64,000 nucleotides of DNA from the NCBI GenBank assembly GCA_029556545.1, contig JAKQEQ010000181.1:80841-144840 (forward strand). Direction: 5' to 3'. Below, piece after piece: positions 35,884 through 43,901 of the stretch. Both the position numbers and the translations under genes were made by a program. The notes beneath the pieces were generated by a model. That model saw only the letters and a program-made list of their open reading frames with translations. It was not told where the DNA came from and did no database searches. Source of the DNA: Candidatus Hydrogenedentota bacterium (lineage in GTDB: Bacteria; Hydrogenedentota; Hydrogenedentia; Hydrogenedentales; JAGMZX01). Position 1 is the stretch's first letter; each line of letters starts with the position of its first letter.

Positions 35884-36270
35884 ATGCGCGTCAGAATCGA
35901 CCCCGATACGCCGAAGATCGACCCGAAGCGGAACTACCGTATTTCGGAGGTCAGCGCATTGGTGCGCGTGCCGGTGCATGTGATCCGGTACTGGGAGAAA
36001 CTGATCCCGGAATTGGCGCCGCCCCGCAACGCAGCGAGAAAGCGCTGCTACAAGGCGAAGGAGATCGAGCGCATTCTTTTGGTGCGCCAATACATCCGCA
36101 GCGAAGGGCTCTCTCCCGAGGCCGCGCGCACGAAATTGGTGCAGGTTATCGAGGGCGGGCGGCCGCCGCAGTCGCGGCAGGAAGTGATCGAGCTTCTGGA
36201 TCAACTCGCGGAGGAAGTGCGCGCGGCGATTACCGTGCTCGACCGGGTGCGTCAATCGGACGCTACGTGA
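35884..36270 (+). CDS. MerR-family transcriptional regulator
   Basis: 128 residues. Winged helix: YRISEVSALVRVPVHVIRYWEKLIPELAPPRNAARKRCYKAKEIERIL, with the W-x-x-x-I-P-x-L variant typical of MlrA/HTH-type MerR proteins that bind DNA through R-x-Y. A C-terminal helix (EVIELLDQLAEEVRAAITVLDRV) supplies the dimer coiled coil. It lacks effector Cys, so it is not a metal sensor. It lies close behind the SSS transporter and may be co-transcribed. Its 3' end overlaps the convergent beta-helix gene by 8 bases. Confidence 0.88.
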   Translation: MRVRIDPDTPKIDPKRNYRISEVSALVRVPVHVIRYWEKLIPELAPPRNAARKRCYKAKEIERILLVRQYIRSEGLSPEAARTKLVQVIEGGRPPQSRQEVIELLDQLAEEVRAAITVLDRVRQSDAT

Positions 36271-38647
36271 CGAGCCGCCGGCGCGTGGATGCCGCCAACA
36301 GCGCCAACAAGACACCGGCAAACACGAACGCGTCCGCGCTCAGAACCCTCACCCTGCCCTCTCCCACGGGGAGAGGGATCGCGCCGCAGCCCAGGAGGGA
36401 CATGCCCTTGTCCAGTCTGAAGGGCATGAAGTCGACCGGCCCGAACATCTTCGCGGCGATGGCCTCGTACGTGTAAAGGCCCCAGTCGTTATTCTCGGCG
36501 GGCACGGTGACATTGGTCAGGTTCACGACGAAATGGCCCACCACGCCGCGGAAACGGTTGTCGCCCGCGCCCGAGACGCCCCTCCGACCCAGCACGGGCA
36601 CGCGCGCTGGGGCGGCTTGCTTCCGATTCGGCAGGTTTACGAGGACGGCGTCCCCGCGAATCCCCTCGAAGGTCGTGCGCTCAATGCGCAACGCGCTTTC
36701 AAGGGTCTGTACGCCCGTGTGCACGCGCCGGATGCGGGAATCGAAGATCGAGCCCGGGGCGGCGCCGTCGCCACGCACGGACACGCCAATCGAGAAGAGG
36801 CTGTCGTTGCCGTCGATTGTGACACGCTCGACGCGGGCGGTAACGGACTGCATGCTGACGAGAATGCCGAGCGCCACCTGCAAGGGTGGGAAAGAGACGC
36901 GGCACTCGCGCAGGGTCGCGCCGTCGTCCATCTCGACGACGACGTGCCGCGGGTCCGAGGCGTCATAGTGGCGGATTTCGGTCTGGTCCGCGCCGCCGCC
37001 GGCAAGCGCTACGCCCGGGGGCAGTACGACGGCTTCCTCGTACAAGCCCGGGCTCACGTGAATGGCGCGGGTATTACCGAACGCGCGGGCGGTCGCGGTC
37101 GCCTTGGCAATCGTGAGGAACGGCGCGTCGGCGTTCCCCGGATTCTCGTCGCTGCCGTCCTTCGCCACGAAGAACTCGCGCTGCGGGTCTTCCGGGTCGG
37201 TCGGATCGGTATCCAAGGCGAATTCTTGCGCGTTGGTCAGGCCGTCCCCGTCGAGGTCTGTCTCGCCATCCGCCGGGTCGGCGGGATCGAACCCGAAGAA
37301 TTCCTCCCAGTCATCCTCCATTCCATCGCCATCGACATCGAAAAACTCAGCCGCGCCGATGTCGAAGGTGGGTCCGACGGGCCTCGGGAAACCGCGAAAA
37401 TCCGTGTCCACGCCGTCCACGTCCGTGCCCTGATCGATGAGCGGCGAATCAGGCAACGGACGGAAGTCGCCGTTGTCGGGGTCGCGATAACCGGGCCTTA
37501 CGTCGAGATTGCCCTCGCCGGGATAGCCTGCTTCAACATTTGAGTAAGACACGTTCGCGGGCTGTACGCCGAGGTTCAGGACGGATGCGGGCGCATTCCC
37601 CCAGAAGTCCGAATTCACGGCCAGAATGTTGCCGCCGTTGCTCACCACCGCCGCCGAATCCGTCTGGGCCGCGTTTTTCCAGACCGTACAGTGGTATAAC
37701 TCAACTTGGTGCAGCGTGAAGACCGCGCCGCCTGCGCGGGTCGCCCGGTTATCCCGGAAAATGGCGTTTTGCAGGCGCACGACGCCGCTCCAGTTCGCCA
37801 CCGCGCCACCGTCCGTCTGCGCGAGGTTGCCGGTAAAGAACACGCGGTTCATTTCCGCAGTGCCCTGAAAGTTTACCCAGAAAGCGCCGCCGTCGCGATT
37901 GAGGGCGCGGTTATTCTCGAAGCGGCAGTCTTCGAATGTGATTGTTCCTTCGTACAGCGTCACGGCGCCGCCCCCGAACGCGTTGTTGCCCTCGAAGACA
38001 CAGCCCAGGTATGTCGTGTCGCCCTCGTCGAAGACCGCGCCGCCGGTGCTGCTCGCCGCATTGTTGCGAAAGACGGCGTCGCGCAGGACGAGTTCTCCGC
38101 CGTCCAGATGGGCCACCGCACCGCCGAAGACCGCCTCGTTCGCCTCGAAGAGGCAATCGACCACGCGCATGGACGCGCTTTGAAGCAGCAAGCCGCCGCC
38201 GTAGCTGCCGGGCACGCCGCCCGCCGCCGCGCGCCCGCCGCGAATGGTGAAGCCGTCTATCAGGGCGTCATTGGCGCCCACTACGACGTGAACGGCCTGG
38301 TTGCCGAGGCGCGCGACCGCGCCGTCGATCACCGTCGGGCGCGCGGCGGGATCCCGCTGATCGCGGGCGGTTTCGTCGCCGGCGAATCCGCCGTAGAGCG
38401 TCACGCCTTCGCGGAGCGTGAGCGCGCCGTCCAAGGCATTGCGCCACTCGTCGTACAGACCCGCGGCAACCCAGACTTCGTCGCCGGGCGCCGCCGCGTC
38501 CACGGCGGCCTGAAGCGTCAGGAACGCACTGTCCCAGGCCGTGCCGTCTTCGTTCCCGGAGGTATTGGCGCGGTCCACGTAGACGACCGCGCCCCATGAG
38601 GGGGCGGCGCAGAAAAGGCTGACAAGCAGCACCCTGGATACGACCAT
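36263..38647 (-). CDS. Cell-surface beta-helix protein with choice-of-anchor-Q-like region and C-terminal anchor
   Basis: 794 residues from ATG 38647 (AAGGAG upstream), signal peptide MVVSRVLLVSLFCAAPSWGA. It opens with VVYVDRANTSGNEDGTAWDSAF..LQAAVDAAAPGDEVWVAAG, then a right-handed parallel beta-helix with repeated FxxN units (RFENNRALN, FRNNAASS, FTGNLAQTDGG), then DSPLIDQGTDVDGVDTDFRGFPRP, typical of the choice-of-anchor Q region. A calcium-type DVDGDGMEDDWE/DLDGDGLTNAQEF segment and a second DUF1565-like beta-helix (FLTIAKATATARAF) follow. The C-terminal ADAFVFAGVLLALLAASTRRR is an anchor helix; the linker before it includes a palindromic-repeat peptide (GAIPLPVGEGRVRV). Confidence 0.85.
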   Translation of the reverse strand: MVVSRVLLVSLFCAAPSWGAVVYVDRANTSGNEDGTAWDSAFLTLQAAVDAAAPGDEVWVAAGLYDEWRNALDGALTLREGVTLYGGFAGDETARDQRDPAARPTVIDGAVARLGNQAVHVVVGANDALIDGFTIRGGRAAAGGVPGSYGGGLLLQSASMRVVDCLFEANEAVFGGAVAHLDGGELVLRDAVFRNNAASSTGGAVFDEGDTTYLGCVFEGNNAFGGGAVTLYEGTITFEDCRFENNRALNRDGGAFWVNFQGTAEMNRVFFTGNLAQTDGGAVANWSGVVRLQNAIFRDNRATRAGGAVFTLHQVELYHCTVWKNAAQTDSAAVVSNGGNILAVNSDFWGNAPASVLNLGVQPANVSYSNVEAGYPGEGNLDVRPGYRDPDNGDFRPLPDSPLIDQGTDVDGVDTDFRGFPRPVGPTFDIGAAEFFDVDGDGMEDDWEEFFGFDPADPADGETDLDGDGLTNAQEFALDTDPTDPEDPQREFFVAKDGSDENPGNADAPFLTIAKATATARAFGNTRAIHVSPGLYEEAVVLPPGVALAGGGADQTEIRHYDASDPRHVVVEMDDGATLRECRVSFPPLQVALGILVSMQSVTARVERVTIDGNDSLFSIGVSVRGDGAAPGSIFDSRIRRVHTGVQTLESALRIERTTFEGIRGDAVLVNLPNRKQAAPARVPVLGRRGVSGAGDNRFRGVVGHFVVNLTNVTVPAENNDWGLYTYEAIAAKMFGPVDFMPFRLDKGMSLLGCGAIPLPVGEGRVRVLSADAFVFAGVLLALLAASTRRRLVT
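36344..36377. repeat. Palindromic repeat R2 inside a surface-protein gene
   Basis: AACCCTCACCCTGCCCTCTC followed by CCACGGGGAGAGGGA. The core CCCTCTCCC/GGGAGAGGG palindrome lies in frame and encodes part of the linker before the membrane anchor. Other copies: 42435 and 46514; decayed copies at 17237 and 19685. Confidence 0.9.
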
Positions 38648-38845
38648 GCGGAAATCTCCTTGTCTTCGCGGCGCGAGGTCCGCCGCGGCGGACACACAAG
38701 CGCCTATGACGATAACACAAAGTGCGCCTGCTTTAATCTCGGCGCGGGCGTCCCGGACGGAATTGCGCTCCCGCGTCTTAATCGGGCACTATGCCGCCAA
38801 CGTGGCGCGCGAAGCCGCAGTGGCGCGTCATTCGTGGAGGAGTCC

Positions 38846-39805
38846 ATGCCCGTGGCCCGTCTTGACGTCGTAGTGACCGCGTACAACCGCGCCGATTTCC
38901 TTGATCGCTGCCTGTCGTCGGTGCTGGCCTCGGCGAGCGACACGATCGACGTGCGGGTCATCGTGATGGACAACGGATCGACCGACGGCACGGCGGAGAC
39001 GGCGGCGGCCTTCGGGGAGCGGATTCGCGTATTGCGCACGTCGGACAACCGCCCCATCGTCGAGGTCCTCAACCGCGGCCTGGATGCCGCAATCGAAGAC
39101 CGGCCCGACTGCATATTGGTGATGAATGACGACACGGAATTCGCGCCGGGCGCCATCGAGCGGCTCATGAGCGCCGCCGAGGCGCACCCGAACAGCGTCA
39201 TGACGCCGCTGCAACTGAATTATCGCGAACCGGGCAGGATCGATGACAACGCCTACCGACACGTCGCCGCGGTGCGCGATTTGATCGAGGACGCGGTCGT
39301 GGGCCGCCCGCTGCGGCAGACGTATCCGTTGCCGACGATCATCGGGGCGGCCATGTTCGCGCGGCGAGAGGTATGGGAGGCCGTCGGCGGGTTCGACCCC
39401 TTGTTCTGGTTTTACGGCGTGGACGACGATGTGTGCGCGCGGGCGCGGTGGATCGGGTACGAGGTGCTGTTGGTCCCTCAGGCGCATCTTTTTCACGCGC
39501 ACGGCAAGCTCGACGTCCCGCCGGCTTCGCCGGACCCCGCCGCCGTCTTGCGCAAGTGGCGCAACGAAACGCAGGCGCGGTATCTCTTTGTGCTGAAAGA
39601 CCCGAATCACCGATTCGCGGTCAATGTGGCACGCGCCCTCGGCGCCATACTGAAGACCAGCGTGGCCTGCCTCTTCGCAGCGTGGCCCCGGGGCGCGTGG
39701 GAGGCTCTGACCATCGGCGGGCATTGCCTCGCGCGACTGCGGCGTATCGCCCGGACGCGTAAGTTGCATTTCGATCCGGCCCGCCGTCGCAAGCCGGGCG
39801 CATGA
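38846..39805 (+). CDS. Glycosyltransferase family 2
   Basis: 319 residues from ATG 38846 (GGAGGAG upstream); the upstream frame is an unlikely extension. GT-A fold: LDVVVTAYNRADFLDRCLSSVL, VIVMDNGSTDGTAETAA, ILVMNDDTEFAPGAI (DXD-like), FARREVWEAVGGFDPLFWFYGVDDDVCARARWIGYEV with the usual ED-type acceptor region. C-terminal helices are amphipathic, with one hydrophobic stretch (ALGAILKTSVACLFAAWP). Possibly acts with the two GT4 genes at 42.7-45 kb in surface polysaccharide synthesis. Confidence 0.88.
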   Translation: MPVARLDVVVTAYNRADFLDRCLSSVLASASDTIDVRVIVMDNGSTDGTAETAAAFGERIRVLRTSDNRPIVEVLNRGLDAAIEDRPDCILVMNDDTEFAPGAIERLMSAAEAHPNSVMTPLQLNYREPGRIDDNAYRHVAAVRDLIEDAVVGRPLRQTYPLPTIIGAAMFARREVWEAVGGFDPLFWFYGVDDDVCARARWIGYEVLLVPQAHLFHAHGKLDVPPASPDPAAVLRKWRNETQARYLFVLKDPNHRFAVNVARALGAILKTSVACLFAAWPRGAWEALTIGGHCLARLRRIARTRKLHFDPARRRKPGA

Positions 39806-39922
39806 GGGGCGCGCCGGCGCGGCACCTTGACGAAGGCTGCGGAAAACCTGTATGAAGTCCGGCGGGCACGGGGGGAAAGCGCAAGGTATTGCCTTGTCGG
39901 ATCGCAAGAGGATGCGTGCAGT

Positions 39923-40381
39923 ATGAACAAGACGACGGTGGTAGGCGCGGCGCTGGTCTCGTGTATTTTGACGGGGGCGCTGGTCGGCGTTGGCGGCTAC
40001 ACGTTCATCTATGCGAAGGGCGCTTCGTACATGACGAACGACCCCGCGGCCTGCGCCAACTGCCACATCATGCGCGATCACTACGACGCATGGCTCAAGT
40101 CGAGCCATCACGCGGTGGCGGTCTGCAACGACTGTCACACGCCGCACGATTTCTTCGGGAAGTATTACACCAAGGCGCGCAACGGGTATCATCACTCGTG
40201 GGCGTTCACAACGGGCTGGTTCCATGAGCCGATCCAGATAACGCCGGTAAACCGGGAGATTACGGAAGCGGCGTGTCGCTACTGTCACCAGGATATCGTT
40301 GACGCGATGGATTCGGATTTCGCGCACGCGGGCGCGCTGTCGTGCATCTCGTGCCATCGTTATGTCGGACATATGAAGTAG
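39923..40381 (+). CDS. nrfH: Cytochrome c nitrite reductase small subunit NrfH
   Basis: 152 residues from ATG 39923 (AGAGGA upstream). One N-terminal membrane anchor (TTVVGAALVSCILTGALVGVGGYTFIY) and four CXXCH haem sites: CANCH, CNDCH, CRYCH, CISCH. This is the NapC/NirT-type quinol dehydrogenase that passes electrons from menaquinol to NrfA. The nrfA start follows 20 bases later, so the two form an operon. Confidence 0.95.
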   Translation: MNKTTVVGAALVSCILTGALVGVGGYTFIYAKGASYMTNDPAACANCHIMRDHYDAWLKSSHHAVAVCNDCHTPHDFFGKYYTKARNGYHHSWAFTTGWFHEPIQITPVNREITEAACRYCHQDIVDAMDSDFAHAGALSCISCHRYVGHMK

Positions 40382-40401
40382 CCGGAAAAAGGAGTGCAGT
40401 C

Positions 40402-41841
40402 GTGAGGGAGTCGAAAAACGCAGCGAGAAACGGCGACGGCGGGCAGCGGCGATTGCTGCGGCTGCTTGCGGTCGCCATTGTGGTAACCGGCCTGATCGCG
40501 TTCGCGGTGACGGCGTTGCTCGTGAACATCTTCGAGCGGAAGCAGGAGGCGCGCAACCCGTTCTTTCGCGTGGTCGCATTGACGGACGACACGGAGGACC
40601 CGGTGGTCTGGGGCAAGAATTTTCCGCAGCAGTTCGACATGTACAGCCGCACGGTGGACATGGTGCGGACGCGCTACGGCGGCAGCGAGGCGCTGCCGCG
40701 CACGCCTACGGACGCCGACCCGCGTTCCGTAGTGGCGCAGTCCAAGATCGAGGAGGACCCGCGGCTGAAGCGGATGTGGGCGGGGTATGCCTTCGCCATC
40801 GACTTCCGGGAGGAACGGGGCCATGCTTACATGTTGGAGGACCAGACCTTCACGCAGCGTCACCAGAAGCCGCAGCCGGGCACATGCCTGCACTGCCACG
40901 CCTCGGTGTACACGGCCTATAAGCGGTTGGGCAACGGCGACATCGTGCGCGGCTTCGAGAAGATCAATCCGATGCCCTACGCCGAGGCGCGCGCGCTGGT
41001 CGAGCACCCGGTGACGTGCATCGACTGCCACGATCCGGACACGATGCAACTGCGCGTGACACGACCCGCCTTCATGGAGGGTATGCGCGCGTGGAAGGCG
41101 TCGCAGGGTATTCCCGACTACGACGTCAACAGGATGGCCACGCGCCAGGAGATGCGCGCGTTTGTCTGCGGCCAGTGCCACGTCGAGTACTATTTCAAGG
41201 GCGACGAGAAGCGTCTCACCTATCCGTGGTTCAACGGGTTGCTGGCCGACGCGGCGCTCGCATATTACGACGAAGTGGGATTCGCGGACTGGACGCACGC
41301 CGAGACGGGCGCGCCCATGCTCAAGGCGCAGCATCCCGAGTTCGAGACGTGGAACCAGGGCATTCATGCGCGTTCGGGCGTTGCGTGCGCGGATTGCCAT
41401 ATGCCCTATATCCGCGTCGGCGCGATGAAGATCAGCGATCATCACGTGCGCAGCCCGCTCCTCAACATCAGCAACGCGTGTCAGACCTGCCACAAGCTGC
41501 CGGAGGAGGAATTGCGCGAGCGCGCGGAGAATATCCAGTCGAAGACCTTCGAGATGCGGAATATGGCGATGGACGCCCTGATGGCGTTTATCGACGCCAT
41601 CAAGGAAGCGCAGGAGGCGGGCGTGCCGGAGGAGAATCTGGTCGAGGCGCGCGACTATCAGCGGAGGGCTACTTTCCTCATCGACTTCGTCGAGGCCGAG
41701 AACTCGACCGGCTTCCATGCGCCGCAGGAGGCCGCCCGGATCCTCTTCAAGGCGATGGACCACCTGCGGCACGGGCACATCGCGCTGAGCGCGCCGCCCG
41801 CGCCGACGATCGTGAGTTCGGCGGTCCACGAGACGCCGTGA
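40402..41841 (+). CDS. nrfA: Ammonia-forming cytochrome c nitrite reductase NrfA (CX2CH type)
   Basis: 479 residues from GTG 40402 (AAGGAG upstream). An uncleaved or signal anchor (LLRLLAVAIVVTGLIAFAVTALLVNIF) exports it. Five haem motifs: CLHCH (162), CIDCH (206), CGQCH (256), CADCH (329) and CQTCH (360). The first is the active-site haem; in most NrfA it is CXXCK, here His replaces Lys as in the CX2CH subgroup. HARSGVACADCHMPYI and KISDHHVRSPL are the usual catalytic-pocket His region. It reduces nitrite to ammonium with six electrons delivered by NrfH. Separated from nrfH by 20 bases. Confidence 0.95.
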   Translation: MRESKNAARNGDGGQRRLLRLLAVAIVVTGLIAFAVTALLVNIFERKQEARNPFFRVVALTDDTEDPVVWGKNFPQQFDMYSRTVDMVRTRYGGSEALPRTPTDADPRSVVAQSKIEEDPRLKRMWAGYAFAIDFREERGHAYMLEDQTFTQRHQKPQPGTCLHCHASVYTAYKRLGNGDIVRGFEKINPMPYAEARALVEHPVTCIDCHDPDTMQLRVTRPAFMEGMRAWKASQGIPDYDVNRMATRQEMRAFVCGQCHVEYYFKGDEKRLTYPWFNGLLADAALAYYDEVGFADWTHAETGAPMLKAQHPEFETWNQGIHARSGVACADCHMPYIRVGAMKISDHHVRSPLLNISNACQTCHKLPEEELRERAENIQSKTFEMRNMAMDALMAFIDAIKEAQEAGVPEENLVEARDYQRRATFLIDFVEAENSTGFHAPQEAARILFKAMDHLRHGHIALSAPPAPTIVSSAVHETP

Positions 41842-41844
41842 GCC

Positions 41845-42678
41845 ATGGCCGCGTTTTCCTCGATCGCTCCCTTTTATGACGCGCTCGCCGACAAGGCGGG
41901 GCGGCTCGAACGGGAAGGGCCGGTCTTGCGGCGCGTGCTCGACGCGGCGGCCGGGCGGCGGGTCCTGGACCTTGCCTGCGGCACGGGGCTGCATGCGCTT
42001 TTCCTCGCTGAGGCGGGGGCGGCGGTCACGGCGATCGATGTGAGCGCGGCCATGATCGATTACGCTTGCCGCGTGCGGCCACACCCGAAGATAACGTATC
42101 GCGTGCGCGATATGCGCGATGCCGAGGGCGGCCCTTACGACCTCGCGTTGTGTCTCGGAAACTCGCTATCCCTTCTGGCCGACGAAGACCACCTAAAGGC
42201 GGTATTCGCTCGATTGCGCCTGGTGCTCGCACCGGGCGGTCTGTTCCTCGCGCACGTGCTGAACTACGCCGCCGCGGTCGCGCAGGAGGCGCGACATCGC
42301 GTAGAGCGCGCTGTCGTCGAGGACATGCCGGTCGTCGCTGTGAAGAACCTGGTTCCTGACGGCGCGCACACGTTTCTGAGCCTGAGTTTCTTTTTCGAGA
42401 CGCGTGAGGAAGCGGAGGAAGACCTTCGGTCGGGCACCCTCTCCCCGAGGGAGAGGGTTGGGGTGAGGGTTGAAGACGACGGGCGGGACGCCCGTGCCCC
42501 GTGGACGGGGATTGCCGAGACGGCCGTGCTGCGTAACTGGAGCGTCGAAGACCTCACGCGCGCGGCGCGGCGATACGGTCTTGTTGCCCGCGATATTTTC
42601 GGCGCGTTTGATGGCCGTTCTTACGAACCGGAGACTTCGCCGGACCTCTTGGTATTGTTCGCCGCCGAGACGCGGTGA
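41845..42678 (+). CDS. Class I SAM-dependent methyltransferase with in-frame repeat insertion
   Basis: 277 residues. Motif I LDLACGTG (41-48), AAVTAIDVSAAMI, post-I; YDLALCLGNSLSLL and LAPGGLFLAHVLNY follow. Starts 3 bases after nrfA with no obvious Shine-Dalgarno site, suggesting coupling. Residues ~197-220 (TLSPRERVGVRVEDDGRDARAPW) are translated from two different dispersed palindromic repeats placed back to back; without them the flanks (EEAEEDLRS..TGIAETAVLRNWS) join as a normal methyltransferase. The substrate is unknown; the position after nrfHA does not by itself imply a link to nitrite reduction. Confidence 0.85.
   Translation: MAAFSSIAPFYDALADKAGRLEREGPVLRRVLDAAAGRRVLDLACGTGLHALFLAEAGAAVTAIDVSAAMIDYACRVRPHPKITYRVRDMRDAEGGPYDLALCLGNSLSLLADEDHLKAVFARLRLVLAPGGLFLAHVLNYAAAVAQEARHRVERAVVEDMPVVAVKNLVPDGAHTFLSLSFFFETREEAEEDLRSGTLSPRERVGVRVEDDGRDARAPWTGIAETAVLRNWSVEDLTRAARRYGLVARDIFGAFDGRSYEPETSPDLLVLFAAETR
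42435..42500. repeat. Adjacent R2 and R1 palindromes inside the methyltransferase gene
   Basis: R2 (42435-42471: CACCCTCTCCCCGAGGGAGA and on to GGGGTGAGGGTT) is followed 6 bases later by an R1 half (42478-42500: GACGGGCGGGACGCCCGTGC). Both lie in frame. Confidence 0.92.
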
Positions 42679-42689
42679 ACCACGTCGCT

Positions 42690-43901
42690 CTACGCGATCG
42701 CTCTTTCATAGGCGGCCACCGTTTCTTGGGCCGCTCTTTCCCAGGAGAACAGCGCGGCGCGGGCGAGTCCTTTCTCGCGAAGCGTGTCGCGCAGCACGGC
42801 ATCCGCCGCGATTTGGCGCATGGCGTCGGCGAGGGCACCGACGTCGTCCGGCGTGACTGTGATCGCCGCGTCACCGACTATCTCCGGCAGACTCGACGTG
42901 CTCGAAGTGATCACGGGCGCGCCGCACGCCATCGCTTCGAGGGGCGGCCACCCGAACCCTTCGAAAAGACTCGGCCAGACGAAGGCCGTGGCGGTGCTCA
43001 ACAGCGCGGGCAGGTGTTCGTCCGCGACGTAGCCGGGAAGACGGACGCGCTCGCGGTGCGGCGACCGCGCCGCGGCGTCGCTCACCGGTCCCGTTTTCCA
43101 GCCTTCGCGCCCGGCGATGACGAGGTCGCAGTCGGTGTCCTTGGCGATGGCGGACCAAGCCTCGATGATGCGCGGCACGTTCTTGCGCGGTTCGAGGGTG
43201 CCGACGTAGAGGAAGAATCGTTCGGGAAGCCCGTAGGTCGTCCGCGCGATGGCGCGGGCCTCTTCCGATGCGGGTCGGAACACCCGCGACAGCCCGTTAT
43301 GCACCACGTCGATGCGGTCCGCGGGTAATCCCAGCCACTGCTGTAGTTCATCCGCAGTATGCTGGGACACGGCGATCACGCGCCGGGCGCGCCGCGCGGC
43401 ATACGGCGCCGCCGCCCGGTAGTACCAGGCGCGGCTTACGGAAAACCACTCGGGATGGTGCAGGAAGCTCAGGTCGTGCATGGTAAGCACGGCGTTGCGC
43501 GGCATGGGCAGCGCGCCGACGTTCGCGGTGAAGTGCACCAGGTCCGCGCGGTAACGACGCGCCAGACGCGGCAGGGTCACGTGCATGGCGTAGACCTTGA
43601 GAAACCGGGGACTGGCACAAGCGGGTCTTCGAGACGTGCCTGTCCCCGATCCCCAGGAGGAGACCTTCGATCGGTCGGGTGGCTCGGTCAGGAGACCGGC
43701 CGCAACAAGGGTGTTGGGGACAGGCACGTCTCCCCCGCGAAGCGCGGGGTCGCTTGTGCCAGTCCCCGGTGCAGTGCCCGGTCCGACGACATGCAGTTCC
43801 AAATCCGCATCGAGCGCGGCGAGCGCGGGGATCAGTTCCTCGACGTAGCGGCCCGTGCCGCTGCGATTGCCCGCCTGGAGTGCATCGATGACTACGCGCA
43901 T
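42690..43901 (-). CDS. Glycosyltransferase family 4 with 55-codon inserted element
   Basis: 403 residues from ATG 43901. GT-B fold: MRVVIDALQAGNRSGTGRYVEEL, LTMHDLSFLHHPEW, VIAVSQHTADEL, FLYVGTLEPRKNVPRIIEAW, FVWPSLFEGFGWPPLEAMACGAPVI with the E-x7-E motif. Residues ~43-100 (from PGTGTSDPALRGGDVP to RPACASPRF) have no counterpart in the sister GT4 gene and are encoded by a 165-bp inverted-repeat element. Overlaps the upstream GT4 by 10 bases; the pair is probably co-transcribed. Activity with the insert is uncertain but the frame is intact. Confidence 0.88.
   Translation of the reverse strand: MRVVIDALQAGNRSGTGRYVEELIPALAALDADLELHVVGPGTAPGTGTSDPALRGGDVPVPNTLVAAGLLTEPPDRSKVSSWGSGTGTSRRPACASPRFLKVYAMHVTLPRLARRYRADLVHFTANVGALPMPRNAVLTMHDLSFLHHPEWFSVSRAWYYRAAAPYAARRARRVIAVSQHTADELQQWLGLPADRIDVVHNGLSRVFRPASEEARAIARTTYGLPERFFLYVGTLEPRKNVPRIIEAWSAIAKDTDCDLVIAGREGWKTGPVSDAAARSPHRERVRLPGYVADEHLPALLSTATAFVWPSLFEGFGWPPLEAMACGAPVITSSTSSLPEIVGDAAITVTPDDVGALADAMRQIAADAVLRDTLREKGLARAALFSWERAAQETVAAYERAIA
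43605..43769. mobile_element. 165-bp MITE-like element with nested inverted repeats, in frame in a GT4 gene
   Basis: Terminal inverted repeats are 19 bp and perfect: CCGGGGACTGGCACAAGCG (43605-43623) and its complement (43751-43769). A second perfect 17-bp pair lies inside: GAGACGTGCCTGTCCCC (43631-43647) and complement (43716-43732). The 68-bp core contains GGAGACCTTCG..AGGAGACCGGCC, shared with an insertion in pabB (62769). Length is exactly 55 codons and carries no stop in the host frame. No transposase; non-autonomous if mobile. Confidence 0.85.

Noticed and set aside
36263..38647. Pectate lyase assignment for the beta-helix protein
   Set aside because: The fold repeats are clear, but no lyase active-site Asp/Arg cluster is recognisable; the sequence fits non-catalytic choice-of-anchor surface proteins better.
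38828..40579. 583-residue minus-strand open frame across GT2 and nrfH
   Set aside because: It lies opposite GT2 and the haem protein NrfH, whose motifs are certain; its own sequence is Arg-rich and domain-free.
41845..42678. Methyltransferase as a nitrite-reduction accessory gene
   Set aside because: It is only 3 bases after nrfA, but its sequence is a generic small-molecule methyltransferase and no known nrf accessory is of this type.
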